NCBI RefSeq assembly: GCF_900143205.1
Contig: NZ_FRDH01000003.1
Coordinates: 372,001-436,000, forward strand
Direction of reading: 5' to 3'
DNA from: Butyrivibrio hungatei DSM 14810
GTDB lineage: Bacteria; Bacillota; Clostridia; Lachnospirales; Lachnospiraceae
DNA length: 64,000 bases
The notes beneath the pieces are model-generated. The model was not told the origin of the DNA, did not search any database, and worked only from the letters and a program-made list of their open reading frames with translations. The position numbers were made by a program, and so were the translations under genes. The stretch's first letter is position 1. The number at the start of each line of letters is the position of its first letter. Shown in pieces: positions 24,438 to 33,289 of the stretch.

Positions 24438-24914
24438 TTATGAAGCTCTGTACTCCATAAGAGTTGTGTTCTGCCATTTTCCAAATCGATCTTTAGCTAT
24501 TCTTTCCCTATAGCCAATTTCCCTGAAACCACATTTTTTGTGTAAGGCTATACTTGCTTTATTAATTGAAAATATTGCAGAATATATGCTCCAATATCCA
24601 TCTTTCTCAGCTTCTCGGATAATCGTATTTACCAAAGCTGTGCCTATACCATGACCTCTATAGTTTCTATCAACATATACACTCATTTCAACGCAGCCTT
24701 TATATGCGCATCTACTTGAAGTAGGACTAAGCGCAATCCAGCCTACTACCTTCCCTTCTTCCTCAAAAACAAACCTGCAATTCCTTAAATGTCCTTCATT
24801 CCACTCAGCAAAACTAGGACACTCTGTATTAAAAGTAGATGTTCCCTCTTCTAATCCCTGCTTGTAAATCTCTGCTACTGTCCCCCAGTCTTCATCTCTC
24901 ATTTCTCTAATCAC
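24438..24914 (-). CDS. Phosphinothricin-acetyltransferase-like GNAT
   Basis: A protein of 158 residues: IREMRDEDWGTVAEIYKQGLEEGTSTFNTE, WIALSPTSSRCAYKGCVEMSVYVDRNYRGHGIGTALV and ALHKKCGFREIGYRERIAKDRFGKWQNTTLMEY. This is the Pat subfamily. The start overlaps the MarR gene by 8 bases, so the two form one operon, and the MarR protein probably controls it. Confidence 0.88.
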   Translation of the reverse strand: MIREMRDEDWGTVAEIYKQGLEEGTSTFNTECPSFAEWNEGHLRNCRFVFEEEGKVVGWIALSPTSSRCAYKGCVEMSVYVDRNYRGHGIGTALVNTIIREAEKDGYWSIYSAIFSINKASIALHKKCGFREIGYRERIAKDRFGKWQNTTLMEYRAS

Positions 24915-25350
24915 AGCATTCCACCTCCGATTTTTTTATCGCATCATTATAAATATTTAACGCCTCTAAAACCTGACTCTGTTTTTCCTTTGGAATCATA
25001 GAAAAAACTCTCTTAAACTTCATATTCATATCTTTTTCTATTGTATTGAATCTTGCCATTCCTTCATCAGTCAGATTAAGCACTACGCACCTGCGATCCC
25101 TTGTTGAAGGTTCTCGCAAAACATATCCTTTTTGAACAAGCTCTTCTACAGATCTGCTTACAGCACTTTTATCCATCTTAAGAAGTTCAGCAAGTTCCTT
25201 TACACATATTCCAGGTTTTCTGCCTATCTCAACAACCAGAAAGCATTGAGATGTATTAACGTTACATTGACAGCAATCAGAACTGTTTAGCTTCTCAAGA
25301 TTACGTTCTAATTCTCTGGTACTTTCTCGAAATAGCTTTACCTTATCCAT
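24907..25350 (-). CDS. MarR-family regulator with a CC-x-C...C motif
   Basis: A protein of 147 residues. Winged-helix segment CVKELAELLKMDKSAVSRSVEELVQKGYVLREPSTRDRRCVVLNLTDEG. The N-terminal SSDCCQCNVNTSQCF has four cysteines ahead of the HTH, as in thiol- or metalloid-responsive MarR relatives, and ends VECCD. GGAGGG lies 7-8 bases before the chosen ATG. Confidence 0.87.
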   Translation of the reverse strand: MDKVKLFRESTRELERNLEKLNSSDCCQCNVNTSQCFLVVEIGRKPGICVKELAELLKMDKSAVSRSVEELVQKGYVLREPSTRDRRCVVLNLTDEGMARFNTIEKDMNMKFKRVFSMIPKEKQSQVLEALNIYNDAIKKSEVECCD

Positions 25351-25370
25351 CGAATGCCCTCCTATAAATT

Positions 25371-25402
25371 TAAATGATAAAATCATTAGTTGTATTTGTC
25401 AA
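25371..25402 (-). promoter_or_regulatory. Promoter and operator of the MarR-GNAT operon
   Basis: TTGACA (25402-25397), 17 bases, TATCAT (25379-25374) on the minus strand. The -10 hexamer is embedded in the palindrome AATGAT-AAA-ATCATT, so a MarR dimer bound there would block RNA polymerase. Confidence 0.7.
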
Positions 25403-25420
25403 CCAATTTATAATATAAAA

Positions 25421-25451
25421 AAGCCACATAGCCGTTATAAACAACTACATG
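25421..25451 (-). terminator. Secondary terminator downstream of rpsI
   Basis: GCCATGTAG pairs with CTATGTGGC using two G-U pairs, followed by six T on the minus strand. It lies 70 bases beyond the first rpsI terminator. Confidence 0.6.
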
Positions 25452-25520
25452 GCAATTACGTGGGCATATACTTTTCCATAAAAATCTCTCTTTCTTCTTT
25501 CGTCATTAAAACTGTAATAT

Positions 25521-25551
25521 AAAAAAGACCCGGTACATTGTACCGAGTCTT
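25521..25551 (-). terminator. Terminator of the rplM-rpsI operon
   Basis: AGACTCGGTACA / TGTACCGGGTCT stem (with wobble) and six T on the minus strand, 23 bases after the rpsI stop. Confidence 0.85.
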
Positions 25552-25573
25552 CTGTAATCTGCCGAAGCAGTAA

Positions 25574-25972
25574 TCATCTCTTTGAGAACTGTGGAGCACG
25601 ACGAGCTTTCTTTAAGCCGTACTTCTTTCTTTCCTTCATACGAGGATCTCTTGTAAGGTATCCAGCCTTCTTAAGTGTTGGTCTGTATTCATCTGAATCA
25701 GCCTGAAGAAGAGCTCTTGAAATACCATGTCTGATTGCACCAGCCTGACCTGTTGTGCCGCCACCTCTTACAGTAACAACAACATCAAACTTGTCTGATG
25801 TCTCTGTAGCTACGAGAGGCTGTCTAACGATAACCTTGAGTGTCTCAAGTCCGAAATACTCATCGATAGGTCTCTTGTTGATTGTAATATTACCATTTCC
25901 GGATTTAAGGTATACTCTTGCAACTGACTTCTTTCTTCTACCTGTTCCGTAATAATTAGCTGACTTTGCCAT
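25574..25972 (-). CDS. rpsI: 30S ribosomal protein S9
   Basis: A protein of 132 residues with the S9 hallmark [14 protein letters not shown] near the start, [24 protein letters not shown] in the middle and the basic tail RAPQFSKR that reaches the decoding centre. AGGAG precedes the chosen ATG at 25972; an upstream ATG adds six residues foreign to S9. It follows rplM by 26 bases, the standard pair. Confidence 0.97.
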   Translation of the reverse strand: MAKSANYYGTGRRKKSVARVYLKSGNGNITINKRPIDEYFGLETLKVIVRQPLVATETSDKFDVVVTVRGGGTTGQAGAIRHGISRALLQADSDEYRPTLKKAGYLTRDPRMKERKKYGLKKARRAPQFSKR

Positions 25973-25998
25973 TTTATTATTCTCCTTCACTTACCAGA

Positions 25999-26427
25999 TT
26001 AAAATGTTAATACTTCAGGCTTCTGAGCTGCATGTGGATGCTCTGAACCAGCATATACGTGAAGCTTTGTGTACATCTCTCTACCAAGAGATCCCTTTGG
26101 AAGCATTCCCTTTACAGCATGCTCGATAACTCTCTCAGGCTTATCATTAAGCATCTGACGAAGTGAGAACTCTTTGTGATGTCCAACATAATCTGTGTGG
26201 TGCCAATACATCTTCTGATCAAGCTTCTTACCAGAAACCTTAATCTTCTCTGCATTGATAACGATTACATAATCACCTGTGTCGATGTTAGGTGTGTAAA
26301 TAGGCTTGTTCTTTCCTCTAAGTACGTTTGCAACGTTAGAAGCAAGACGTCCAAGTGTCATATCTGTAGCATCAACTACATACCACTTCTTCTCAACTGT
26401 AGTTGCACTAGGCATATAAGTTTTCAT
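25999..26427 (-). CDS. rplM: 50S ribosomal protein L13
   Basis: A protein of 142 residues: [58 protein letters not shown] and [23 protein letters not shown] are canonical L13. GGAGG lies 7 bases before the ATG at 26427. First gene of the rplM-rpsI operon, preceded by its own consensus promoter and a leader of about 190 bases. Confidence 0.97.
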   Translation of the reverse strand: MKTYMPSATTVEKKWYVVDATDMTLGRLASNVANVLRGKNKPIYTPNIDTGDYVIVINAEKIKVSGKKLDQKMYWHHTDYVGHHKEFSLRQMLNDKPERVIEHAVKGMLPKGSLGREMYTKLHVYAGSEHPHAAQKPEVLTF

Positions 26428-26615
26428 TATGTTTCCTCCAAATAATTCGGCACATAGCAAAACTAGGTGCATTTTAAATATTTGTTACCTCTGAATGAAC
26501 CCTTCACCTGATCCAATCAGTAAATATATGAACATATTGAAGCTTACCGGGACATCAACATGTCATGTACTAATAATTCATGTGGGCATAGTTATAGAAT
26601 AAACTTTGTCACACA
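26428..26615 (-). promoter_or_regulatory. rplM leader, possible L13 autoregulatory RNA
   Basis: Untranslated leader of about 190 bases. It contains a hairpin formed by GCACCTAG and CTATGTGC shortly before the ribosome-binding site (around 26445-26466) and other short pairings. Firmicutes rplM genes often carry an L13-binding leader; whether this one conforms was not tested. Confidence 0.4.
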
Positions 26616-26622
26616 GTAAGAT

Positions 26623-26652
26623 ATTATATGACTTTTTTACCGAATTTGTCAA
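26623..26652 (-). promoter_or_regulatory. rplM-rpsI promoter
   Basis: TTGACA (26652-26647) and TATAAT (26628-26623), both consensus, with an 18-base spacer on the minus strand. It lies within 20 bases of the truA stop, so rplM-rpsI is transcribed independently of truA. Confidence 0.85.
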
Positions 26653-26670
26653 TAAAAAATCCTCAAAAAA

Positions 26671-27447
26671 TTACGTATCTGATGGGCCTGGAATTCCATC
26701 AAGAAACTCATATTTGATGAGGAACAGGCCTTGAGCCGGAGCAGTTGGTCCTGCTGCGCTTCTATCCTTTTTTTCAAGCATCGAAGTAATGTCAGAAGGC
26801 TCGCCTTTTCCCCTCCCTATCTGCAAAAGAGTTCCTGCAATGATCCTGACCATATTATAAAGAAATCCGTTACCAGTAACACTTATGATAACTTCATCAC
26901 CATGGCGCTTCACACTTACTTCTTTGATAGTTCTGACATGACTAAGAGCCTGAGATTCTACATTGCAAAAGCTTGTAAAGTCACGCTCTCCCTCAAGAAG
27001 CTTAGCTGCCTCATTCATCTTTTCGATATCTAAAGGCATACTAAAATGGTATGTATAAAAACGCCTTGTAGGAACTGGCATTTTGGTATTAAGCACCCTG
27101 TATTCATAGGTTTTAAGCGTATCGCAATGTCTTGGATGAAAATCCTTGTGAACTTCTCTGGATTCTACAACACAGATATCTTCTGGCAATATATGATTCA
27201 AAGCATAGGAGAACCTGTCTCCAGGAATTGTGGAACAAGTGTCAAAAACTGCTATATTGCCATAAGCGTGAACCCCAGCATCTGTACGGCTTGCGCCGAT
27301 GATTTCCACATCTTCGCCAGTTAGTCCATGAACAGCTCTGGCAAGCATCTCTTCAATTGTATTGTGGGTGCTCTTTTGGAACGCCCATCCATTATAGGCT
27401 GTTCCATCATAAGAGACTACCAGCATTACTCGTTTCTTTTCAGCCAA
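26671..27447 (-). CDS. truA: tRNA pseudouridine(38-40) synthase
   Basis: An enzyme of 258 residues. SYDGTAYNGWAFQ opens the domain, IIGASRTDAGVHAYGN carries the catalytic Asp, and FLYNMVRIIAGTLLQIGRG is the C-terminal signature. It modifies uridines 38-40 in the anticodon stem. Last gene after ecfT, a typical Firmicutes order. Confidence 0.96.
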   Translation of the reverse strand: MAEKKRVMLVVSYDGTAYNGWAFQKSTHNTIEEMLARAVHGLTGEDVEIIGASRTDAGVHAYGNIAVFDTCSTIPGDRFSYALNHILPEDICVVESREVHKDFHPRHCDTLKTYEYRVLNTKMPVPTRRFYTYHFSMPLDIEKMNEAAKLLEGERDFTSFCNVESQALSHVRTIKEVSVKRHGDEVIISVTGNGFLYNMVRIIAGTLLQIGRGKGEPSDITSMLEKKDRSAAGPTAPAQGLFLIKYEFLDGIPGPSDT

Positions 27448-27468
27448 CGCTGCGCTCCTTATAAATGA

Positions 27469-28272
27469 TCAAAAAATAATTCTTCCAACAACTATCGCAA
27501 GGACAAAGTATCCGAAAACTAATGCATACGCTATCCTATCTCTGTTCTGGTAAATAAGCGGCTTCATCTTGGTTCTGCCTTCGCCGCCTCTGTAACATCT
27601 GGCTTCCATAGCCATCGCAAGCTCCAAGGCCCTTCTAAATGCAGATATGAAAAGAGGTACTAAAAGCGGAACAAGGCTCTTTGCCCTCTTAATCAAAGAC
27701 CCGCTTTCAAAATCAGCACATCTTGCCATCTGTGCCTTCATGATCTTATCAGTTTCTTCAAGCAAAATTGGTATAAATCTAAGTGCAATGGACATCATCA
27801 TTGATATCTCATGAACTGGCACGTGGAATAACTTAAGTGGTTTCAAAAGGCTCTCAAGACCATCAGTAAGGTTATTTGGCGTTGTAGTAAGCGTCATGAT
27901 GGACGAACCTGAAATAAGCAGTATCAACCTAAATGCCATCTTAATTGCAAGGAAAAGACCTTCGTAAGTGATCGATATTTTCCAAAGAGTAAAAATTGCC
28001 CTTCCTGGTGTCAAAAAGAGGTTGAAGACCATAGTAATAAGTAGCAAAAAGAAAATAGTCTTCATGCCCCTAAAAATGAACTTAGGAGGCACATTGGAAA
28101 GCTTGATACACATTACTAAAAACAGAGTCGCCAGCAAATATCCTACAAAATTGTTAACTACAAAAAGAGAGATGATAAAAATGAAGGTTGTTGCCAGCTT
28201 AACTCTTGGATCAAGCCTGTGTATAACTGAATCAGTCCTATAATATTGTCCTAATGTAATGTCTCTTAGCAT
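27469..28272 (-). CDS. ecfT: ECF transporter transmembrane protein T
   Basis: A protein of 267 residues with about six helices. LGQYYRTDSVIHRLDPRVKLATTF is the EcfT opening, and MARCADFESGSL and MEARCYRGGEGRT are the two Ala-Arg coupling helices that contact the ATPases. It is the shared scaffold for vitamin-specific S components encoded elsewhere. Confidence 0.94.
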   Translation of the reverse strand: MLRDITLGQYYRTDSVIHRLDPRVKLATTFIFIISLFVVNNFVGYLLATLFLVMCIKLSNVPPKFIFRGMKTIFFLLLITMVFNLFLTPGRAIFTLWKISITYEGLFLAIKMAFRLILLISGSSIMTLTTTPNNLTDGLESLLKPLKLFHVPVHEISMMMSIALRFIPILLEETDKIMKAQMARCADFESGSLIKRAKSLVPLLVPLFISAFRRALELAMAMEARCYRGGEGRTKMKPLIYQNRDRIAYALVFGYFVLAIVVGRIIF

Positions 28273-28288
28273 ATCTATTTATCCTTCG

Positions 28289-29137
28289 TCAGATCCCAAA
28301 GCATTTGAGGATCTCGTTCTTGGCTTCCTCCAAAGTAGTAGCTCCAGGATCAACATTAAATCCTGCAGCAGATAATTCCTGCATAACGTATGTAACCTGA
28401 GGTGCAGCAAGTCCAATCTCCTCAAGCTCTTTGTAGTGCTTGAACACCTCTTTTGGCTCATTATCAAAGGCAACTCTGCCCTTGTTCATAACAATGATCC
28501 TCTGAACATAATCGGCTACATCATCCATACTATGGCTTACCAATATGATGGTTATACCCATTTCTCTGTGGAGAGATGAGATAAGATTAAGAATATCTTC
28601 TCGTCCTTTGGGATCAAGGCCTGCTGTAGGCTCATCAAGGATCAGAACTTCTGGCTTCATAGCTAAAACGCCCGCTATAGCCACACGTCTTTTCTGACCA
28701 CCTGAAAGATCAAATGGAGACTGGTAAAAATAGTCATCATCAAAGCCAACCTGTTTTAAAGCTTCGTAGGCTCTGAGCTCAACTTCTTTTTGTGGAAGTC
28801 CAAGATTCTTTGGTCCAAAACAAACATCTTTAAAGCAGTCTGTTTCAAAGAGCTGATGCTCAGGATACTGGAAAACAAGTCCCACCTTGGCTCTTAGGTC
28901 TTTTTTATTAAAATCAGGATCATTTATATCCTTGCCATCAAAATAAACATTTCCGCTTGTTGGCTTAACAAGGCCGTTCATATGCTGGATAAGTGTAGAC
29001 TTTCCAGATCCTGTATGTCCAATAAGGCCTATAAACTGCCCCTTTGGTATCTCAAGATTGACATCGATAAGTGCAGCATGGGCCATTGCTGTATCTTCAT
29101 CATATATGTAATTGACATGATCAAGTATGATTGACAT
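28289..29137 (-). CDS. ecfA2: ECF transporter ATPase A2
   Basis: A protein of 282 residues. Walker A GHTGSGKST, Q-loop VFQYPEHQLFE, signature LSGGQKRRVAIAGVLA, Walker B LILDEPTAGLDPKGR and H-loop VSHSMDDVADYV. YPEHQLF and the C-terminal domain mark it as the EcfA2 partner. It forms a heterodimer with EcfA1. Confidence 0.94.
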   Translation of the reverse strand: MSIILDHVNYIYDEDTAMAHAALIDVNLEIPKGQFIGLIGHTGSGKSTLIQHMNGLVKPTSGNVYFDGKDINDPDFNKKDLRAKVGLVFQYPEHQLFETDCFKDVCFGPKNLGLPQKEVELRAYEALKQVGFDDDYFYQSPFDLSGGQKRRVAIAGVLAMKPEVLILDEPTAGLDPKGREDILNLISSLHREMGITIILVSHSMDDVADYVQRIIVMNKGRVAFDNEPKEVFKHYKELEEIGLAAPQVTYVMQELSAAGFNVDPGATTLEEAKNEILKCFGI

Positions 29138-29154
29138 TTCTATTCTCCAAAGCT

Positions 29155-30003
29155 TTATTTCTTAAGCTTTTTAAGTTCTTCTACAAATTCTTCTCTTGTG
29201 AGGATTCCATCTGGAAGTGGAAGTCCGCTCTTTTTGAGCTCATGCGCCAGGAGTGTCACCTGTGGAACGCCAAGTCTTAGCTCTTTTAACCTATCAACCT
29301 GCGAAAAGATCTCTCTAGGTGTGCCCTGCATCTCGATATGGCCCTTGTCCATAACAAAGACCTTATCTGCATGGATAACCTCTTCCATATAATGAGTGAT
29401 CAGGATAACTGTGATGCCCTCAACATCATTCAGCGCTCTAGCAGCTCTGATGACGTCTTTTCTACCATTAGGATCAAGCATGGCTGTAGGTTCATCCATG
29501 ATGATGCACTTAGGATGCATAGCAATAACTCCTGCAATAGAGACTCTCTGCTTCTGACCACCTGATAAATGATTAGGCGAAGACTTTCTGAAGCTGAGCA
29601 TATTGACTGCCTTGAGGCTCTCTTCTACTCTATCCCATATTTCCTTGGTTGGAACGCCCATATTCTCTGGGCCAAATCCAACATCCTCCTCAACAACCTG
29701 ACCGATTATCTGGTTGTCAGGGTTCTGGAAGATCATACCTGCTTCCTGTCTGATATCCCAAAGATGCGAATCATCTTCAGTATCCATGCCATCTACAAAA
29801 ACATGTCCTTCTGTAGGGTATAAAAGGGCATTGAAATGCTTGGCAAGAGTAGACTTGCCTGAACCGTTATGGCCCAGAATAGCAATGAACTGGCCAGGCT
29901 TCACATCAAGATTGACATCATCAACCGCTCTTGTGATTCCTTCAACATTACCTTCTTCATCTCTTCTGATATATTCAAATACAAGTTTATCTGTACGAAT
30001 CAT
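29155..30003 (-). CDS. ecfA1: ECF transporter ATPase A1
   Basis: A protein of 282 residues. Walker A GHNGSGKST, Q-loop IFQNPDNQIIGQVVEEDVGFGPENMG (EcfA1 type), signature LSGGQKQRVSIAGVIA, Walker B IIMDEPTAMLDPNGR. First gene of the ecf operon. A terminator after rplQ and the intervening plus-strand peptidase gene mean it must have its own promoter in 30004-30086. Confidence 0.94.
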   Translation of the reverse strand: MIRTDKLVFEYIRRDEEGNVEGITRAVDDVNLDVKPGQFIAILGHNGSGKSTLAKHFNALLYPTEGHVFVDGMDTEDDSHLWDIRQEAGMIFQNPDNQIIGQVVEEDVGFGPENMGVPTKEIWDRVEESLKAVNMLSFRKSSPNHLSGGQKQRVSIAGVIAMHPKCIIMDEPTAMLDPNGRKDVIRAARALNDVEGITVILITHYMEEVIHADKVFVMDKGHIEMQGTPREIFSQVDRLKELRLGVPQVTLLAHELKKSGLPLPDGILTREEFVEELKKLKK

Positions 30004-30125
30004 ATGTTTTACCTCTAATCATTCCGATTCAGTATACCACATATGAGCGCCCTAGGTATAATATCTTCTGCACTTATGCTAAATTTATGTTATCGTTAAT
30101 GTATCAATATTTTCGGGGAACTATC

Positions 30126-31040
30126 ATGAATAAAAAGTATTTTAAAGATTTCGCTCTATTGGGGGCAGTTATCATAATATGTGCCGTTGCGGCAAGGCTA
30201 CTAGCAGGTGGTGAAACGCTTGAGCAGTACGCATCAAATAATCCTGACGCAGCTGGTGTTACAGCTTCTGCTACATCTGAATCTTCAACTTCTGAAGCAT
30301 CAGTAGTAGCTTCTGAAACCAGTTCATCAGCTACAAGCTCTTCAGAATCATCCTTATCCGCTAATTCAGATTCCTCTGGAAAAAGCGCTTCTGATTCATC
30401 CAGTGCTGATAGCAGCTTACTTGTAGAAGTCTCAACTGAGCGAGTGACCTATGTAGATGGCTTCTATTATGAACCGATTTCAAATGATGTATTTAAACGC
30501 ATCTCAGGGGTATCCTACCCAGTAGACTGCACCATTTCTCTTGACGATCTAAGATATGTAGGTCTCTTATATGTTGATTTTGATGGAAACACTCAAAATG
30601 GTGAGATGATCTGCAATAAAGCTATTGCGCAGGACATCCTAGAGATATTCTCAGAGCTTTACAATAACGGATATCAGATTGAAAGCATTAAATTGATAGA
30701 TGAATTTGATGGAGATGATAATGCATCAATGCTCGCTAATAACACTTCCTGTTTTAACTACAGAGTGGTGGAAGGAACCAATAGACTATCAAATCACGCT
30801 AAGGGACTTGCAATTGACCTTAACCCCTTCTACAATCCTTATATCACCTACAACAAAGATGGTAGCACTAACATCTCTCCTGAAGGCAGTGAAGCCTATG
30901 CTGACAGAAGTGCTTCCTTCCCCTATAAGATTGATGAAAATGATCTCGCCTACAAGCTCTTTAAAGAGCATGGCTTTACCTGGGGCGGCAACTGGAACTC
31001 AGTTAAAGACTATCAGCACTTTGAAAAGAAAATAGGATGA
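30126..31040 (+). CDS. M15-family D-alanyl-D-alanine carboxypeptidase-like protein, membrane-anchored
   Basis: A protein of 304 residues. N-terminal signal anchor (about 6-28), then a Ser/Ala-rich linker of about 60 residues (28-98) that probably spans the wall, then a zinc peptidase domain. The ligands are in RLSNHAKGLAIDLNP (His224, Asp231) and DYQHFE (His298), with WGGNW just before. It would trim peptidoglycan stem peptides. GGGGA lies 7 bases before the ATG. It is inserted divergently between rplQ and ecfA1. Confidence 0.85.
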   Translation: MNKKYFKDFALLGAVIIICAVAARLLAGGETLEQYASNNPDAAGVTASATSESSTSEASVVASETSSSATSSSESSLSANSDSSGKSASDSSSADSSLLVEVSTERVTYVDGFYYEPISNDVFKRISGVSYPVDCTISLDDLRYVGLLYVDFDGNTQNGEMICNKAIAQDILEIFSELYNNGYQIESIKLIDEFDGDDNASMLANNTSCFNYRVVEGTNRLSNHAKGLAIDLNPFYNPYITYNKDGSTNISPEGSEAYADRSASFPYKIDENDLAYKLFKEHGFTWGGNWNSVKDYQHFEKKIG

Positions 31041-31051
31041 TGTTTTAACTT

Positions 31052-31218
31052 GGGCATGTCTTTTTTAGTTTTTTCTATTTTAGGCATGCCATTTTTTACT
31101 TGTTTATTCAAATCCGGCATGTCTTTTTCTAGTTTTCTTCTATTTAGTCATGCCAGTATTTCTAGACATATCCAAAATTAGCATGTCTTTTTTCAATTTA
31201 TGCCAATTAGACATGCTC
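31052..31218. repeat. Degenerate GGCATGYC repeat array, about 31-bp period
   Basis: GCATGTC, GGCATGCC, GGCATGTC, GTCATGCC, GCATGTC and GACATGC occur at about 31053, 31083, 31116, 31147, 31181 and 31210, separated by T-rich spacers. The spacing of 30-34 bp is roughly three helical turns. No ORF is present. It may be a cluster of protein-binding sites or a decayed tandem repeat. Confidence 0.6.
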
Positions 31219-31333
31219 ACCTCAAAAGTTCTCATCATCTAAAATATCCTAGAAACAAACTATTAGCATATAATTTAGTGCGTTAATATTTGCTTCTACT
31301 ATATAGATATATCATGCAACAAATCCATGTTTA

Positions 31334-31547
31334 TTGACTCCACAGCCAGCTATAGTGAGGAAATGAAAGTATTCTGAACGATTTATTTTTTGAAGATGAT
31401 ACATGGCAATATAAAAGCCTGAACTGATAAGTGCTTTGAACAAGGTGAAACTTATCAGTTCAGGCTTTTATATTGTCTTATGTATCACTGATAAAAATAC
31501 CAAGTGAAGAATACTTTCATTTCCCACTATAGCGTCCGTGAATCCAA
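31334..31547. repeat. 214-bp near-perfect inverted repeat (MITE-like hairpin)
   Basis: The two arms mirror one another over about 95 bases. The outer part pairs GCTATAGTG (left) with CACTATAGC (right), next comes GAAATGAAAGTATTCT with its complement, and the inner 26 bases (31407-31432 and 31450-31475, through AAAGCCTGAACTGATAAGT) pair perfectly around a 17-base loop. It carries no gene. It looks like a small non-autonomous element or a long-hairpin RNA gene. Confidence 0.7.
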
Positions 31548-31551
31548 CAAA

Positions 31552-31579
31552 AAAGGGATGAGCATTTGCTCATCCCTTT
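31552..31579 (-). terminator. Terminator of the rpmJ-rplQ (alpha) operon
   Basis: AAAGGGATGAGCA / TGCTCATCCCTTT, a 13-bp stem, followed by T-rich sequence on the minus strand, 13 bases after the rplQ stop. Confidence 0.9.
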
Positions 31580-31592
31580 AATAAAGTCAGAA

Positions 31593-32129
31593 TTAAACTA
31601 ACTCAAGTACAACCATCATAGCTGCATCGCCTTTTCTCTGGCCGATCTTGATCATACGAGTGTAACCACCCTTACGATCTGCATACTTAGGACCGTACTC
31701 ATCGAAAAGCTTTGCTACAAGGTCAACTTCCTTTGTGTTCTTCTTTCTTCCCTTGTTCTCCTGTGGAACATCAAGAACTGGGTAAAGAGTCTTAAGAAGC
31801 TGTCTTCTTGCGTGCATACGTGAAGGCATATCCTTCTTGATTTCCTTCTTAACAGTTGTATACTTAGTAACCTTCTTGCCGTCAACTACTTCCTTTACTC
31901 TCTTGCCATCTTTGTCCTTCTCAGGAACCTTGCAATCTACTGTAAGTGTCTCGTAGTTGTCCTTCTCCTTAGCTGCAAGAGTGATCATAGGCTCTACGAT
32001 CTTCTTGATTTCCTTTGCTCTTGCCTCTGTAGTAACAATCTTTCCGTTGTAAAGAAGTGCTGTTACCTGGTTACGAAGAAGTGCTCTTCTAGGTTTTGTT
32101 GCTTTTCCAAGCTTTCTGTACATTGCCAT
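31593..32129 (-). CDS. rplQ: 50S ribosomal protein L17 with a lysine-rich insertion
   Basis: A protein of 178 residues, about 50 longer than common bacterial L17. The N-terminal part YRKLGKATKPRRALLRNQVTALL and the C-terminal GGYTRMIKIGQRKGDAAMMVVLELV are canonical. The extra block (about 55-105, rich in Lys, Asp and Val) lies just before HARRQLLKTLYPVL. AAGGAA precedes the ATG at 32129; a longer frame adds 13 non-family residues. Last gene of the operon. Confidence 0.94.
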   Translation of the reverse strand: MAMYRKLGKATKPRRALLRNQVTALLYNGKIVTTEARAKEIKKIVEPMITLAAKEKDNYETLTVDCKVPEKDKDGKRVKEVVDGKKVTKYTTVKKEIKKDMPSRMHARRQLLKTLYPVLDVPQENKGRKKNTKEVDLVAKLFDEYGPKYADRKGGYTRMIKIGQRKGDAAMMVVLELV

Positions 32130-32287
32130 GATATTAATTCCTTTCTCATCAGCAGGCTTCCCCTGCATGTTAACATAAGGAAATGCCCATCGGACTTACT
32201 CCCCAAATGCTGTTGATAATTACTATGAGAATCCGCATCGGTACACATCGGATTTACCCTCCGCGGATATTCATTTAAAGATATTAC

Positions 32288-33244
32288 TTATTCGCCATCT
32301 GCTCTGAGTGAAAGTCCAAGCTCATCAAGCTTAGCAAGAACTTCCTCAAGTGACTTACGGCCGAGGTTACGAACCTTCATCATATCATCAGGAGTCTTGT
32401 TTGCAAGTTCCTGAACTGTATTGATTCCAGCTCTCTTGAGGCAGTTGAATGAACGAACTGAAAGTTCAAGTTCATCAATAGACATCTCAAGAACCTTACC
32501 CTTCTCATCATCTTCCTTCTCTACCATAACTTCTGCAGTCTTGGCATTTTCAGAAAGATCAATGAACAGGCTAAGATGCTCTGAAAGAACCTTTGCTGCA
32601 AGGCTCACAGCCTCGTCTGGAGCAAGTGTTCCATTTGTGTGAACATCAAGTGTAAGCTTATCAAAATCAGTAACCTGACCTACACGAGTATTCTCAACAG
32701 TTACGTTTACTCTCTCTACAGGTGTGTAGATAGAATCGATAGCGATCACTCCGATAGGAAGATCAGCACTCTTATTCTTGTCTGAGCTTACATAACCTCT
32801 TCCCTTAGTGATAGTAAGCTCCATGTAGAGCTTAGCATCCTTTCCAGAAAGTGTAGCGATTACCTGATCAGGATTCATGATCTCGATATCCTGATCTACC
32901 TGAATATCAGAAGCTCTGACAACACCCTCACCATTGAACTCGATATAAGCTGTCTTTGGTTCGTTAGTATCAGAAGAATTTCTAATAGAAAGATTCTTGA
33001 TATTCATAATGATCTCAGTTACATCTTCCTTAACACCAGGAATTGAACTGAACTCATGCAGAACGCCTTCAATCTTAACCTGGCTAACTGCTGCACCAGG
33101 TAATGAAGAGAGCATAATCCTGCGAAGGGAATTGCCCAGTGTAATACCGTAACCTCTCTCAAGAGGCTCAACTACGAATTTACCATACTTCTTATCATCT
33201 GAGATTTCAGCAACTTCAATATTTGGTCTTTCAAAATCAAACAC
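32288..33244 (-). CDS. rpoA: RNA polymerase alpha subunit
   Basis: A protein of 318 residues. The N-terminal dimerisation domain has [20 protein letters not shown] and the C-terminal domain has [26 protein letters not shown] and [15 protein letters not shown], which contacts UP elements and activators. It is preceded by rpsD at 45 bases and separated from rplQ by a 158-base spacer with an ATCCGC/GCGGAT hairpin. Confidence 0.98.
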   Translation of the reverse strand: MFDFERPNIEVAEISDDKKYGKFVVEPLERGYGITLGNSLRRIMLSSLPGAAVSQVKIEGVLHEFSSIPGVKEDVTEIIMNIKNLSIRNSSDTNEPKTAYIEFNGEGVVRASDIQVDQDIEIMNPDQVIATLSGKDAKLYMELTITKGRGYVSSDKNKSADLPIGVIAIDSIYTPVERVNVTVENTRVGQVTDFDKLTLDVHTNGTLAPDEAVSLAAKVLSEHLSLFIDLSENAKTAEVMVEKEDDEKGKVLEMSIDELELSVRSFNCLKRAGINTVQELANKTPDDMMKVRNLGRKSLEEVLAKLDELGLSLRADGE

Positions 33245-33289
33245 TGATATACCCTCCTTAAGTGGTTTGTTAACAAGTTAATTATATCA

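Noticed and set aside
25456-25506. A 16-codon frame (MTKEEREIFMEKYMPT) between two terminators downstream of rpsI
   Set aside because: A GAAGAAAGAG stretch resembles a ribosome-binding site but lies inside the frame, there is no promoter, and it is too short to separate from chance; at most another remnant.
31052-31218. CRISPR array
   Set aside because: The repeated motif is only 7-8 bases and degenerate, the spacers are T-rich and related, and no cas genes are present.
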